From contig FMBT01000547.1 in the NCBI GenBank assembly GCA_900095095.1, positions 1 through 56,750 on the forward strand: a stretch of 56,750 nucleotides of DNA. Reading direction: 5' to 3'. This stretch comes from Fragilariopsis cylindrus CCMP1102 (taxonomy: Eukaryota > Bacillariophyta > Bacillariophyceae > Bacillariales > Bacillariaceae). Shown piece by piece: positions 33,919-43,800 of this stretch (positions are counted from its first letter, which is position 1; the number at the start of each line of letters is the position of its first letter). The notes beneath the pieces are model-generated. The model had not been told where the DNA came from. It saw nothing but the letters and a program-made list of their open reading frames with translations, and made no database searches. Made by a program: the position numbers and the translations under genes.

Positions 33919-34663
33919 ATGGATAATTTTGGTGGTCAACAACAACAACAACAACAACAGCAAGGAGATCATGCACCCGATATGATGGCATGGTATAGTG
34001 AAATACCCTTCGTCACCAGACTCTATTTATCGGGTGCCTTCCTGTGTACGGCAGCCTGTGCGGTCGATGTGATATCACCCTTTAATCTTTATTTTAATTT
34101 TGATTTAGTCTTTAAAGAAGGACAACTATGGAGATTATTTTCTTCTTATTTATTTTTTGGTACCTTTAGTGTGGATTTTTATTTCATATGTATTTCTTGG
34201 TACGCTATTCCAGATTATTAGAAGAAGGGGAACATTTTCGTGGCCGGACAGCGAATTATATCGTCATGTTACTCTTTGGTATCCTGAACATCAGTTTAGT
34301 GGCAACCTATACCAATGTACATTTCTTGGGTTCCGCATTAACATTTATGATGGTATATGTCTGGGGTCGACGTAATCCAGATGTGAAAATGTCCTTTCTT
34401 GGTTTTTTACTTTTAATGCACCCTACCTACCCTGGGTGATGTTAGGGTTCTCGACATTATTAGGAAATGGTACCACAATGGATTTAATTGGTATCGTGGT
34501 GGGACATACCTATTTCTTTTTGGAATTCATTTATCCTGTGATTGCAGAAATAAGAAATTGGCGTATAAAACATATCTTAATTGCACCCTCTATTTTATGT
34601 TGGTTAGTGGGTGATGATGATCATCAACGAAATAATAATGGAGGAGGTGTTGTGATTAATTGA
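33919..34663 (+). CDS. Derlin, ER-associated degradation membrane protein (two frameshifts)
   Basis: A poly-Gln N-terminus is followed by a Derlin/rhomboid-like core: [77 protein letters not shown] and [16 protein letters not shown]. Derlins form part of the ER retrotranslocation channel for misfolded proteins. The WGRRNP and GHTYFFLE motifs are characteristic. The frame is broken twice. Near 34184 TTTC appears to have lost a T (expected [13 protein letters not shown]), and near 34415 TTAATG appears to have lost an A (expected [12 protein letters not shown]). Both losses are in short homopolymers, so the gene is very likely intact in the organism. The C-terminal tail is short with a [13 protein letters not shown] stretch. 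Confidence 0.92.
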
Positions 34664-34737
34664 ATGAATTAAAAATCGACTATAAACAAAAAATTTAAAA
34701 AACACAAAAGTTGGAATCTAATTTAATTTAATTTAAT

Positions 34738-36273
34738 TTACACTATACGATCAGATACATGATAAAGATAAACAGCACTCCCCAAAGGACTCGTCCATGA
34801 CATTTCCATATAATTTATAGTTGGTTTGATTCCACCTAAATCATTTGGAAATTTTCGTAAGGTTGCTATACATTGCAACTGCTGCTTTTGCTGCTGCTTT
34901 TGCTTCTTAATCCTCCTTCTTTTGGTAGCAGGCGCTATGATGGTATCATCCTTCTCGCTGTTATTGTCATTGTCATTCTCGTCATCACGATCACAATCTT
35001 GTTGTTGTTGTTTTGATATTGATGTTAGTAATGTCATTAATCTTTCTTCTAATTTTAACATCAGATTATCTGGAAAACAAAGTGATGCAATATAAATATG
35101 TGTTGCTGTGGATAAATCAATATCAAATAAATCACCTTGGATTAATTCAAGTTTATTGTTATTAGTATCATTAATGATATTGGTGGCAGTAGCATTGTAT
35201 ATGTTGTATTCATCCTGCTGCTGTCCTGACGATGACGAGGATGAGGAAAAGAACGAATTCAATTCCTTTGTATTACATAATGTATTCAAAGTATTTTCTT
35301 TAGATTGAATAGCAGCTTTATGTCGAGATGGTGATAATTCAATACCAGTTGCCTTTTTTAGTGTTGTTTTTCCTAACAATGGTGATGATAATTCGAATAC
35401 AGCTTGTGCGACTAGTTTGCCTGTTCCTGATCCTAAATCATAGAAATGTGCACCATCGTCATCGTCAGCATCGGAATCAGAATGCTGACTTTTTCTGTAT
35501 CTATTGTAATCATAGAGCCCCATAGCACCAAATAATTGACGTGCACCCAGTGGAGTGATCTCTCCATATGTTGACGGCTTCATTATCATCGTTGTTTTCT
35601 TCCTATCCTTCATCATCATGGATGGCATAGTATTATCAGTATCATTAGCAAATATATCGTCATCGTTACCATCTTGTTCCTCTTCGTTTAATGATGATGG
35701 AAGCGAGAATAATAGATGCAAACAGAGAAAATAATTCAAAAAGATCGAGTCTGTACTTTTTATAGTAGCATCAGGATCACGTTTAGTTCCTTTTATTATA
35801 TCTTGGTTGCGGTATCTATTTTCCATTTCATCGTTATCGTTATGGTTGCCATCGAAATCATCTTCATGTTTCGTTATTTTTATCACTTGTTGACTTTGAT
35901 TTTGATTCTGATTCTGATTTTGATTTTGAATTTGATTATCAACGATCCATTCATCAGAAGGTTCAAGTTCAAACCCGTACTTCTTTATCTTCATATCCTC
36001 CTCATTATAATTACTATTTTCATCGTTCGTCCAACAATCATTTAAGATTTTATTTACAATCCTTCGATGTTGGTATTCATTGAAAGTTGTTGGGAATGGC
36101 GCTATCATTGGTAACCACCGTTCAATGAGATCTGGTGGAGATAAAAATATGGCACCAATAGCACTCGCAATCCAAAAATTAGGCGCTGGCGACGATCTTG
36201 TTGTTGGTAAAAACGACGACGATGACGACGACGACGACGACAATCGCATGTTACTAGAAGACAGGAGTATCAT
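34738..36273 (-). CDS. DOT1-like class I methyltransferase
   Basis: From the ATG at 36273 the protein is about 510 residues. A Ser-rich leader and a hydrophobic stretch (NFWIASAIGAIFLSPP) precede a domain with TYGEITPLGARQLFGAMGLY, then the SAM-binding DLGSGTGKLVAQAVFELSS, GIELSPSRHKAA and GDLFDIDLSTATHIYIASLC. This order (YGEIT, DxGxGxG, GIE, and an acidic-DLF motif) is that of DOT1-domain histone H3K79 methyltransferases, and of related protist methyltransferases whose substrate is unproven. The domain is interrupted by Asp/Asn- and Gln-rich loops. A late basic segment (KRRRIKKQKQQQKQQ) could contact DNA or nucleosomes. A longer frame to 36312 has no ATG at its start. Confidence 0.68.
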   Translation of the reverse strand: MILLSSSNMRLSSSSSSSSSFLPTTRSSPAPNFWIASAIGAIFLSPPDLIERWLPMIAPFPTTFNEYQHRRIVNKILNDCWTNDENSNYNEEDMKIKKYGFELEPSDEWIVDNQIQNQNQNQNQNQSQQVIKITKHEDDFDGNHNDNDEMENRYRNQDIIKGTKRDPDATIKSTDSIFLNYFLCLHLLFSLPSSLNEEEQDGNDDDIFANDTDNTMPSMMMKDRKKTTMIMKPSTYGEITPLGARQLFGAMGLYDYNRYRKSQHSDSDADDDDGAHFYDLGSGTGKLVAQAVFELSSPLLGKTTLKKATGIELSPSRHKAAIQSKENTLNTLCNTKELNSFFSSSSSSSGQQQDEYNIYNATATNIINDTNNNKLELIQGDLFDIDLSTATHIYIASLCFPDNLMLKLEERLMTLLTSISKQQQQDCDRDDENDNDNNSEKDDTIIAPATKRRRIKKQKQQQKQQLQCIATLRKFPNDLGGIKPTINYMEMSWTSPLGSAVYLYHVSDRIV

Positions 36274-36312
36274 CTTCAATCTTGATTTGTATTTGTATTT
36301 TGATAGCACCAC

Positions 36313-36638
36313 AACGAAAGCAAAATATAAAAATTAATTGATTGATTCTGAATTATTGAGATTTCTGCATTTGACGCCATTGATCGCATGTTTTTGAAAG
36401 ATTCTTCTAGATTTCAGCTGCCAGAAAACGCTAAGCCAGTCTTAAGTCCAACAGCAGCATGAAGCAGCGAACGCAAAATGTTCACGAGGGGCTATTATCG
36501 TGAGAAATTATTACGCGCTAAAACCTCTCAAAGTTCAAAAAAAGAAGAATTGCGTTACCGGTATGTATGAGACGTCAACGTGAGACGTCGCTCGAATGAA
36601 CCATAAACCTATCGGATCGAACGACTGATAAATTAAAC
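36313..36638. other. Divergent intergenic region
   Basis: This lies between the methyltransferase and the LRR gene starts. It contains near-duplicate 'gagacgtc' pairs at about 36568 and 36582. No gene is seen. Confidence 0.5.
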
Positions 36639-38012
36639 ATGAACGAAGTAGAAGCAGAAGCAGAAGCAGAAGCAGACGCTGAACAGTGCCGGATTGTGGC
36701 AAAGTGTATGCATCATGTGCCTGATAATATAGTAATGAATATCAAAGAAGGATACAATTTGATGAACATGCTGTATAAAGTTGGAATATTATCTGATTAT
36801 TTAGCAGATCTTGATACTGATGATGGGATTAATATTTATGGCGAAAATGTGGAATTCAAGGATTATTTTGATTTTAATGATGAGGAAAACATCAGGATAG
36901 ATCCCAAAACAGGCAGGATCACATTTTTATGTCTTTTCCGGAGGAATTATGATCTGTTTGGTATTCCCAATAATGTACCATCAAGCATTGATCAATTTCA
37001 AAGTCTTGAAAGTATTGATCTTAAGAATTGTCAGTTACTTACCATGGAACTTGGTAATCTACCTGTACTCAAAACAATTAATTTTAATTTCTGTACTAGT
37101 AATATGTTTGCAAATACTCCAGAAGGGCTCCAACTTTCTTCAACCAAGAAAGTTACTATCGATTCTTCTTCTATTACAAAGTTTAATTCTAACTTGTCGT
37201 CATTTCTAAAGATATTTTCAAATACGTTAGAAGAATTGTGTTTTGGTAATATGACACGAGGAGACTCAGATGAAATTCTTCATGTTCTTCAAAATGATAA
37301 TTTATGTTTCAGACATAGCCTAACTACAATCCAGATGAGATATTGCAAATTAAATGAAGATGATTTGAAACGATTGTTATTTGAAATACGAGAACGGTTC
37401 CCTAATCTTCATACACTTGGTATTAATTGTAACAACATTGAAAGTCTTTGTGGTATTGGTGATAGAATCAAACAGGTTCCATTTATACCTAATAACAAAC
37501 TGCTCAGGTTAAATCTTAATCGTAATCCGATTTTCAAGCAAATATGTGTTCCACTGAATGCAACGAAGGACCCCAAGGAAATAGCGGCATTGGTTACTCT
37601 TCTTGACAAATTTGATGGAATTTCGAACCTTGGCGCATATTCGTGTCAAAAATACGAACCGAAAATTGAGTATGCGTTGAGAATCAATATAGCTGGAAGG
37701 AAGGAGCTTATTAGGGGGAAATCCAGTAGGATTATTAATCGTGCGTTATGGCCTCTAATACTGGTGAGGGCTTACAAAAATTCCTCAGAAATCTACATCT
37801 ATGATAGGTATAGTAGTGATACTGTTACTACCAGCAAAGAAGTGGAAAGTAAAAAGTGTGCATCAGGACTCTTCCACCTGGTCCATCACTTCTACGCGCC
37901 GGTTATGATAGAAGATCGTGGTGGTGGTGGTGGTAGTAGTACTACTACTAATATTACAAATGATAATTCTATTGAAGGCAGTAACAAACAACAACAACAA
38001 CAACACGCTTAA
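36639..38012 (+). CDS. Leucine-rich-repeat protein of the diatom type
   Basis: The single exon of 457 residues starts with Glu/Ala repeats and a helical leader. A short motif follows (DDGINIYGENVEFKDYFDFN) before irregular leucine-rich repeats from about 110 to 320 (SIDLKNCQLLTMEL, LTTIQMRYCKLNEDDLKRLL, LHTLGINCNNIESL, LLRLNLNRNPIF). The C-terminal domain reads YALRINIAGRKELI.., LWPLILVRAYKNSSEIY, GLFHLVHHF; this resembles the 'NRAGR...LWP.ILERA' end of LRR proteins that I recall as abundant in raphid diatoms. The function is unknown; such LRRs usually bind proteins. A second, truncated copy of the N-terminal motif follows 4 bp after the stop. Confidence 0.7.
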   Translation: MNEVEAEAEAEADAEQCRIVAKCMHHVPDNIVMNIKEGYNLMNMLYKVGILSDYLADLDTDDGINIYGENVEFKDYFDFNDEENIRIDPKTGRITFLCLFRRNYDLFGIPNNVPSSIDQFQSLESIDLKNCQLLTMELGNLPVLKTINFNFCTSNMFANTPEGLQLSSTKKVTIDSSSITKFNSNLSSFLKIFSNTLEELCFGNMTRGDSDEILHVLQNDNLCFRHSLTTIQMRYCKLNEDDLKRLLFEIRERFPNLHTLGINCNNIESLCGIGDRIKQVPFIPNNKLLRLNLNRNPIFKQICVPLNATKDPKEIAALVTLLDKFDGISNLGAYSCQKYEPKIEYALRINIAGRKELIRGKSSRIINRALWPLILVRAYKNSSEIYIYDRYSSDTVTTSKEVESKKCASGLFHLVHHFYAPVMIEDRGGGGGSSTTTNITNDNSIEGSNKQQQQQHA

Positions 38013-38015
38013 TGA

Positions 38016-38234
38016 ATGGAAAGGGAAACGGAAGCGCAAAGAGATCTTGATGATAATAATGGGTACAATGCATATGGCGAAGACGTGAAATTCAAGAATT
38101 ATTTTAGTTTCGATGATGAACATGACATCAAGATATATCCCGGAACAGCCAGGATCACTTTTAACTTCTTGCTGCCTTCGTGTGCGGATGCAGAATGTTT
38201 GTTCCACAACCATCACTGGGTAATGCAGCAATAA
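38016..38234 (+). pseudogene. Truncated tandem copy of the LRR gene N-domain
   Basis: Starting 4 bp after the LRR stop, this 72-residue frame repeats the N-domain motif: DDNNGYNAYGEDVKFKNYFS against DTDDGINIYGENVEFKDYFD, then DIKIYPGTARITFNFLL against NIRIDPKTGRITFLCLF. It then diverges and stops with no LRR. It is a fragment of a tandem or unequal duplication. Translation as a short protein cannot be excluded, since it keeps an ATG. Confidence 0.65.
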
Positions 38235-38548
38235 CGACGATGACATTGGCAATGGCAATGGCAGTGAACGTGCCTTGCAATTCGAATAGCTAGAGCAAGA
38301 ACAGTCGTGTTTCTGATAATAATTTATATAGAAAAAAAGGTTTACAAAATGGGAATTTCGGCAAGATGTGGTGTTACTTTTCGCGGGAGAAAACGCAGCA
38401 CCTTAGATACCTTAGAAATTAACTTAGAAAAAATTAGATCGTAAATATAATATAATGCGTTTTAATATCTAATAGGTTATCTATCCTCCTCTTCCTCCTG
38501 CCCATCGCGTGTTGTTGTTATCCTTTTACCTCCTCCTCATCATTCCTG

Positions 38549-40322
38549 TTATGTTTGTCCTCCTCCTCCAAGCATCATCATACCAATTTTGTTTTGAATA
38601 TCATCTTGTCGATCTTTTGTCATACCTAATTCTTCTGCTGCAGTATCAGCAGCAGTTGACGTTGACGTTGTTGTTGTTGTAGTTTGAAAATGTTGTGATT
38701 TCTTGTATGCTGTACTTTTATGTTCTTGAAAATGAATTGTTCTATGATACGCCCATGGTGGGTTTTGATGTATACTTCCCACCATACTTGGTGGTATTTC
38801 CAAACATGACTCCTCTATAGATAAACGTTGTTTACAAAATTCTTCTATACCTTCGAATACAACTTTTGGACGTGCATCATTATGTCCACCTGGTACCATA
38901 AATAAATTTGTTGTGACACCAGATTTGTACGATTCAATTAATCGTTCTGAATGATGTGGTGGAATAAAATCATCATCGGCACCAACAATAAATAATGCGG
39001 GAATATCGATAGTTGCTACATCTTCGAGTGGTGTAATTTCACGTATATTGAAATTTGCTAGTAGACGTACTGATCGTGCTATCATAGCAATAGCAACACT
39101 AACAATAACACCAGGAACTACAACACCCTGTTGTCGTGCTCGTTCAACCAATTCTTCACATAATAAAGTTAAACTTGCAAATGGTGAATCACATATCATA
39201 CCTTTTAAACAACTTGTTTCTTCTGGTTTGGCATTTTTTATTTTTTTATTTAGTTCATTGTTGTTATCATTATCACTGGTGCTACTATCATCGACATCAA
39301 CGTCAACACTGTTGTCGTCGTTGTCTTCTTTGCTACGATTGTTATTATTCTTAGCTGTATTTTTACCGGCATACATTAGTGCAGCTGACGCACCCATTGA
39401 GCGACCCCAGATAACGATTTCTAATTCATTATCATTATCATCGCTACCATTACTTGTATTATTTTTACCATAATTACCCCTACCATTGTTTCCATTACCA
39501 TAAACACGTTGTAAATGTTGTACAACGCAATCTAAATCAGTTCTTTCATAGTAGCCTAAACTTACATAATCACCATCGCTTTTACCTGATCCTGTAAAAT
39601 CAACACCAACAACACCAAACACACCAACCTGTCCTAATAAAAATGATAAATTTGGTACCACCTCTACACGTGCTGATGCATTCCCATGTAAATAAACAAT
39701 CATTGTATTTTTTTTCTTTTTTTTCTTCTTCTTTGTATTGTTTTTATTTTCCTTTTCATAACTTTTCTGTTCGTCATCGTTGCCACCATTATCACCAATA
39801 CCACTATTCTTATTATTACCAACTCTGGTCCATATTGATACTTGCATACGTAAAAATGAACATGTTGGCATATCACCACCATCTAAATTATTGGCTTTTG
39901 AATGATTATGTGTTGTATTACTTGATAATAATTCAACATCTTCTCTTTGGAATTGTTGTCCCAAGAATGTAAAATTAGTCGGCCCCAATTGATCCATTCT
40001 ATATTGTGCACGTGGAGGACGAATAATTGCGTGTACTAATTGTTCATATCTTATTTCATTATAAATTTGATTTAATTGACAATAACAAAAACAAACAAAG
40101 TAAGTAAGTTTGTGATTCATTCATTTATTATTATGAGTAACGGGGATTATAGAATGTCTTTTTCATCTTCCATCAAACTTACCCGTTTCTTGCCATTTGA
40201 ATGTTTTGAGCAATCCGTGCACCTAACCCAATCGGTTGTTGTGTATCTCCATTACTACTACTACCGCTACTAGTGCTCCTGTGAGCGGCTTGCGGTGGTG
40301 GTATCGGCTGCGGATTTGGCAT
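38549..40322 (-). CDS. Alpha/beta hydrolase of the ABHD17/BEM46 type, two exons
   Basis: Exon 1 runs from the ATG at 40322 to 40183 (MPNPQPIPPPQ...GARIAQNIQMARN) and exon 2 from 40049 to 38549. The phase (2+1) matches and the donor is GTAAGT. The enzyme core has VYLHGNASARVE, DFTGSGKSDGDYVSLGYYE, nucleophile elbow WGRSMGASAALM, CDSPFASLTLL, acid candidate VGADDDFIPPHHS and His in MVPGGHND. Asn/Asp-rich loops and a poly-Lys stretch are inserted between core strands. ABHD17-like enzymes remove palmitate from membrane proteins; BEM46-like proteins are less defined. The exact substrate is not visible. The start ATG lies in a Pro/Ser-rich leader. Confidence 0.8.
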
Positions 40323-40815
40323 GTTTTATTTCTATCCTTATTCTTTTTTTTTCAGGTGAGGCGTCTGTTTCGTAAAATAGCAATTGAATGATGTTTCCCT
40401 ACTATCTACTGCTTTTCGTCAGGTTTTCGTTGGTGTTAGATTAGCTTGTAGTATGTGTCGACAGCTACGATGCCATTGTCGATCGAATTGTTTTTATTTT
40501 TTATGCATTTCTTTTTAAATTACGGTATTTAAAGTTGAAAGTGACCGCGTGTTATTATTGGAGGCTGGGAAAACTTAAATAATGTTTGCTCAATTTTTAT
40601 TTTCAAATTGCTTATTCCCGGGACTAAACAATTTTCATTTGCGCGACGTGACAACTCCTTCATGTCGCACGCGTCAGCTAATTTTTTCTTTTATTTTTCA
40701 AAAAAAAAACAATCAAAGAAAACAGAATTTGAAGAGGAGGACAGAAACACAAAACACAAAACAAAACAAGCAAACGGACCAGGTGGACGAATCTATTCTT
40801 TGATACTGTATCATC
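40323..40815. other. Divergent intergenic region
   Basis: This lies between the hydrolase and helicase starts. An A run of 9 and AACA-rich sequence lie at about 40700-40770. No gene is seen. Confidence 0.5.
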
Positions 40816-43800
40816 ATGGGGAATAAGAACAACCGTAAAAAAGAGGAAGCAGCTGCTGTTATGACTTATGGTAGGGCTCCTAGACGTACTTATGGTAGTC
40901 CTACTAGACGTATAATGCTTACGAAAAGAAAACGATCATTATCAGAAGATGAAGATGATGACAATAAAAGAAAGGTCGCAGCCTCTACTGCCGCTGCCGC
41001 CGCATCATCAGCAACGACGACGACGACGACGACCAAACCAAGAAAAAGAAGAAAAATTGTACAGGAATCATCTTGTTATTTCGATTATCATGACAAAGAT
41101 GCTTGTAATTTGTTGATCGAAAAAGTCGGTGTTACAAGAGCTGATATTGTCCCTACTACCACCACCACCACCACGGTCAGCAGTATCAGCGAGAATGCTG
41201 CTGCCGCACAACAAAAGTTGAAAGCGCCACCTACTTTTTCAATGAAATTGAAAGCCAAAACGAACACGAACACGAAGGAAAAGACTTCGAATAAAAGAGG
41301 CGGCAGATCAGCAACCGCCGAAAAGGTTCCATTCGATTATTCAAATAATAGTACTAATAATAATAATAACAGTATTAATACTATTGGTAAAATGAATTCA
41401 ACGGAACGAAGAATGTGGTCATCCTCATTTGGAGCGACGTATGCAGCAAAAGGATGTGTTCCATCGAATGTATGTCGCAAACTTGGTATGATAACAAGAA
41501 CTATATTACTACCACCAAAAACTGTGGCTATTAAGAAAAAAAAATCATTACCATCCTCATTTTTATCAAAAACAATGGAACCAAAAAAATCGAATCCAGG
41601 CACTTCTAATAAAACAATTAAACCCCCGACCATAGCTCAAGCACGAAAGGAGGCACGGAAAATCTACCCAATGGCTACTAATATTGAACCAATGGCAAAA
41701 CAAATCATGAATGATTGGAAGATTGCATTATTAAATAGAGATAAGATTATTCCAAATTGGAATTCCAATGGTGAATTGGTAGCCACAAATACTACAAATA
41801 CATATTCAATTGGTACGATCCGCAGAATGATCCAGTCCAAGAAATGGATACCATCATTGGATGCGAATGAGGATGTCAAAAAATTATATCATTTGCGTAT
41901 TCCAATTGATATACTTACTGTATTGACGGCACTGGAAAAAAATGGCAAAACCTGATCCAAATTTGTATGGTGTGCCTTTCCTTATTGCTATTCCAGTGAT
42001 GGAACCAATTAAATGTATTGACAACAACAACAACAACAATAATTTTGGTGATAAATGTGCTTGGAGATTATCAATTTCGATTTTCGCACATCGACTATTA
42101 TTTGAATGTATGACGGCAGAAAATTTACGTACCGTAATGGCCGCATTAGACGACGATGATGATGACAATGATGGACAACAAGCAGATAATAATGATACCG
42201 TCATCGTACGGCCGTTAGTGAAATCACCTGCAATCGGACCAATCGTATTTGGTAAAGATCCAAAGACACGGGTTGAAGTAATCGATGACAATCATGATGA
42301 TTTTGAAATGATGGAAGATGAAAATGAGACACGAACGGATGATACACTTGATGCATTTTCGACGGAAGGGTTTCTTAAACTGATTGAAAACCAAGGTGTT
42401 TCTAGTGTTGATACTATCTATATAAATAAAATTGAACCGATTCTTTATGGTCCTGGTCAACAACAAGAACAAAAACAACGAAGTGGTGGTTATGGTCGTA
42501 GACGTAGTCGTGATGGCAATAGTCAAGAATGTCGTCTTCAAGTTTCGTTGTTGCCTCACCAAATTCATGGTGTGTCCTGGATGTATCAAATGGAAAATCT
42601 TGATAACGATGATGATGTCAGCAATAACAGCAACAATAATTCATCACTGGGATTGAATGGATTGTTATGGGAACGACGTGCATTTCGTGAAGGGGATACG
42701 TATTATTATTCACCAGCATTGGGACAAGCTCGATTGACGATTGGACAACAAGACCTTCAACAAGGAAAGCGGTGCAATAAAGGGGGGATACTAGCAGATG
42801 AGGTATGCATCGTATCGTATTGCTTCGTTTCGTTGACATCTTTAATTCCTTATACATTCTAACATTAATTCGTTATTTCTTCCTTTCTTTTACTAGATGG
42901 GACTTGGTAAGACAGTTCAAGCCGTTGCGCTCGTCGTAGCGACACTAAACGACTTACGAACCCAAAGATTCAATGGAGATTTCATGCCTAACGAGGGGGA
43001 AGATGGGGTTTATCTTCCCGCGACCCTCGTTATCGTTCCCCCGGCTTTAATCGGTCAGTGGATGAATGAGATTAAAAAGATTGCGGGAGACAATCTTGTT
43101 GTGCAATTTCTTGACTACAAAGAAAAGAAGAAAAACCAACAAAATGATGATGGTGAGAAAGATGACGTAGGAGTTGTCGTTCTCAATCCTAATGCGGATA
43201 TAGTTCTAACAACGTACCAAGCCTTGGACGACAAGAATAATGGTACTGCCAAGAAAGGCGGAAGTAATAAGCGTGCGAGGGCATCGTCTGTTTCAAAAAT
43301 TCTTACAACAACAATCTGGGGAAGGATTATCTTGGATGAGATGCAAGAAATTCGATCCTGGACGACATCGATTTCTAAACAATGTGAACAGTTAAGAAGC
43401 GACCGGCGATGGATGCTTTCAGGTACTCCGTTGTGGGAAGGTATACAAGATTTTCGTGGTGAATTGTGTTTCCTTGGTTTGGAGCCATTTGCTGCTAACA
43501 ACGAAGATGGATATTTTGATTTTGCTATCGCTAACCACTGGGACGCAAGAAGTAAATACGGATTAGACATATTACGGATCTTAAGTTTAGTGATGTTACG
43601 ACGAACGAAGTCTATGCATATAATTGAAACCGGTATGCCTCTTTTGGGTCTTAAGAGCTTGACATTAACCTTCGAACCAGTTCCGCAAGATCCTTCCGAG
43701 CGTGCTTTGTATTGCTTTCTAGAATCGGTTATGCATTCCACGTTGATCGACAAGTCAAATGACAATAACAATAACAATAATAATAGCAGCAACAATGGCA

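Noticed and set aside
33919..34663. Programmed ribosomal frameshifting in Derlin and other genes
   Set aside because: No shared slippery motif or stimulatory structure is seen. The shifts differ in direction and site and sit at homopolymers, so sequence error is simpler.
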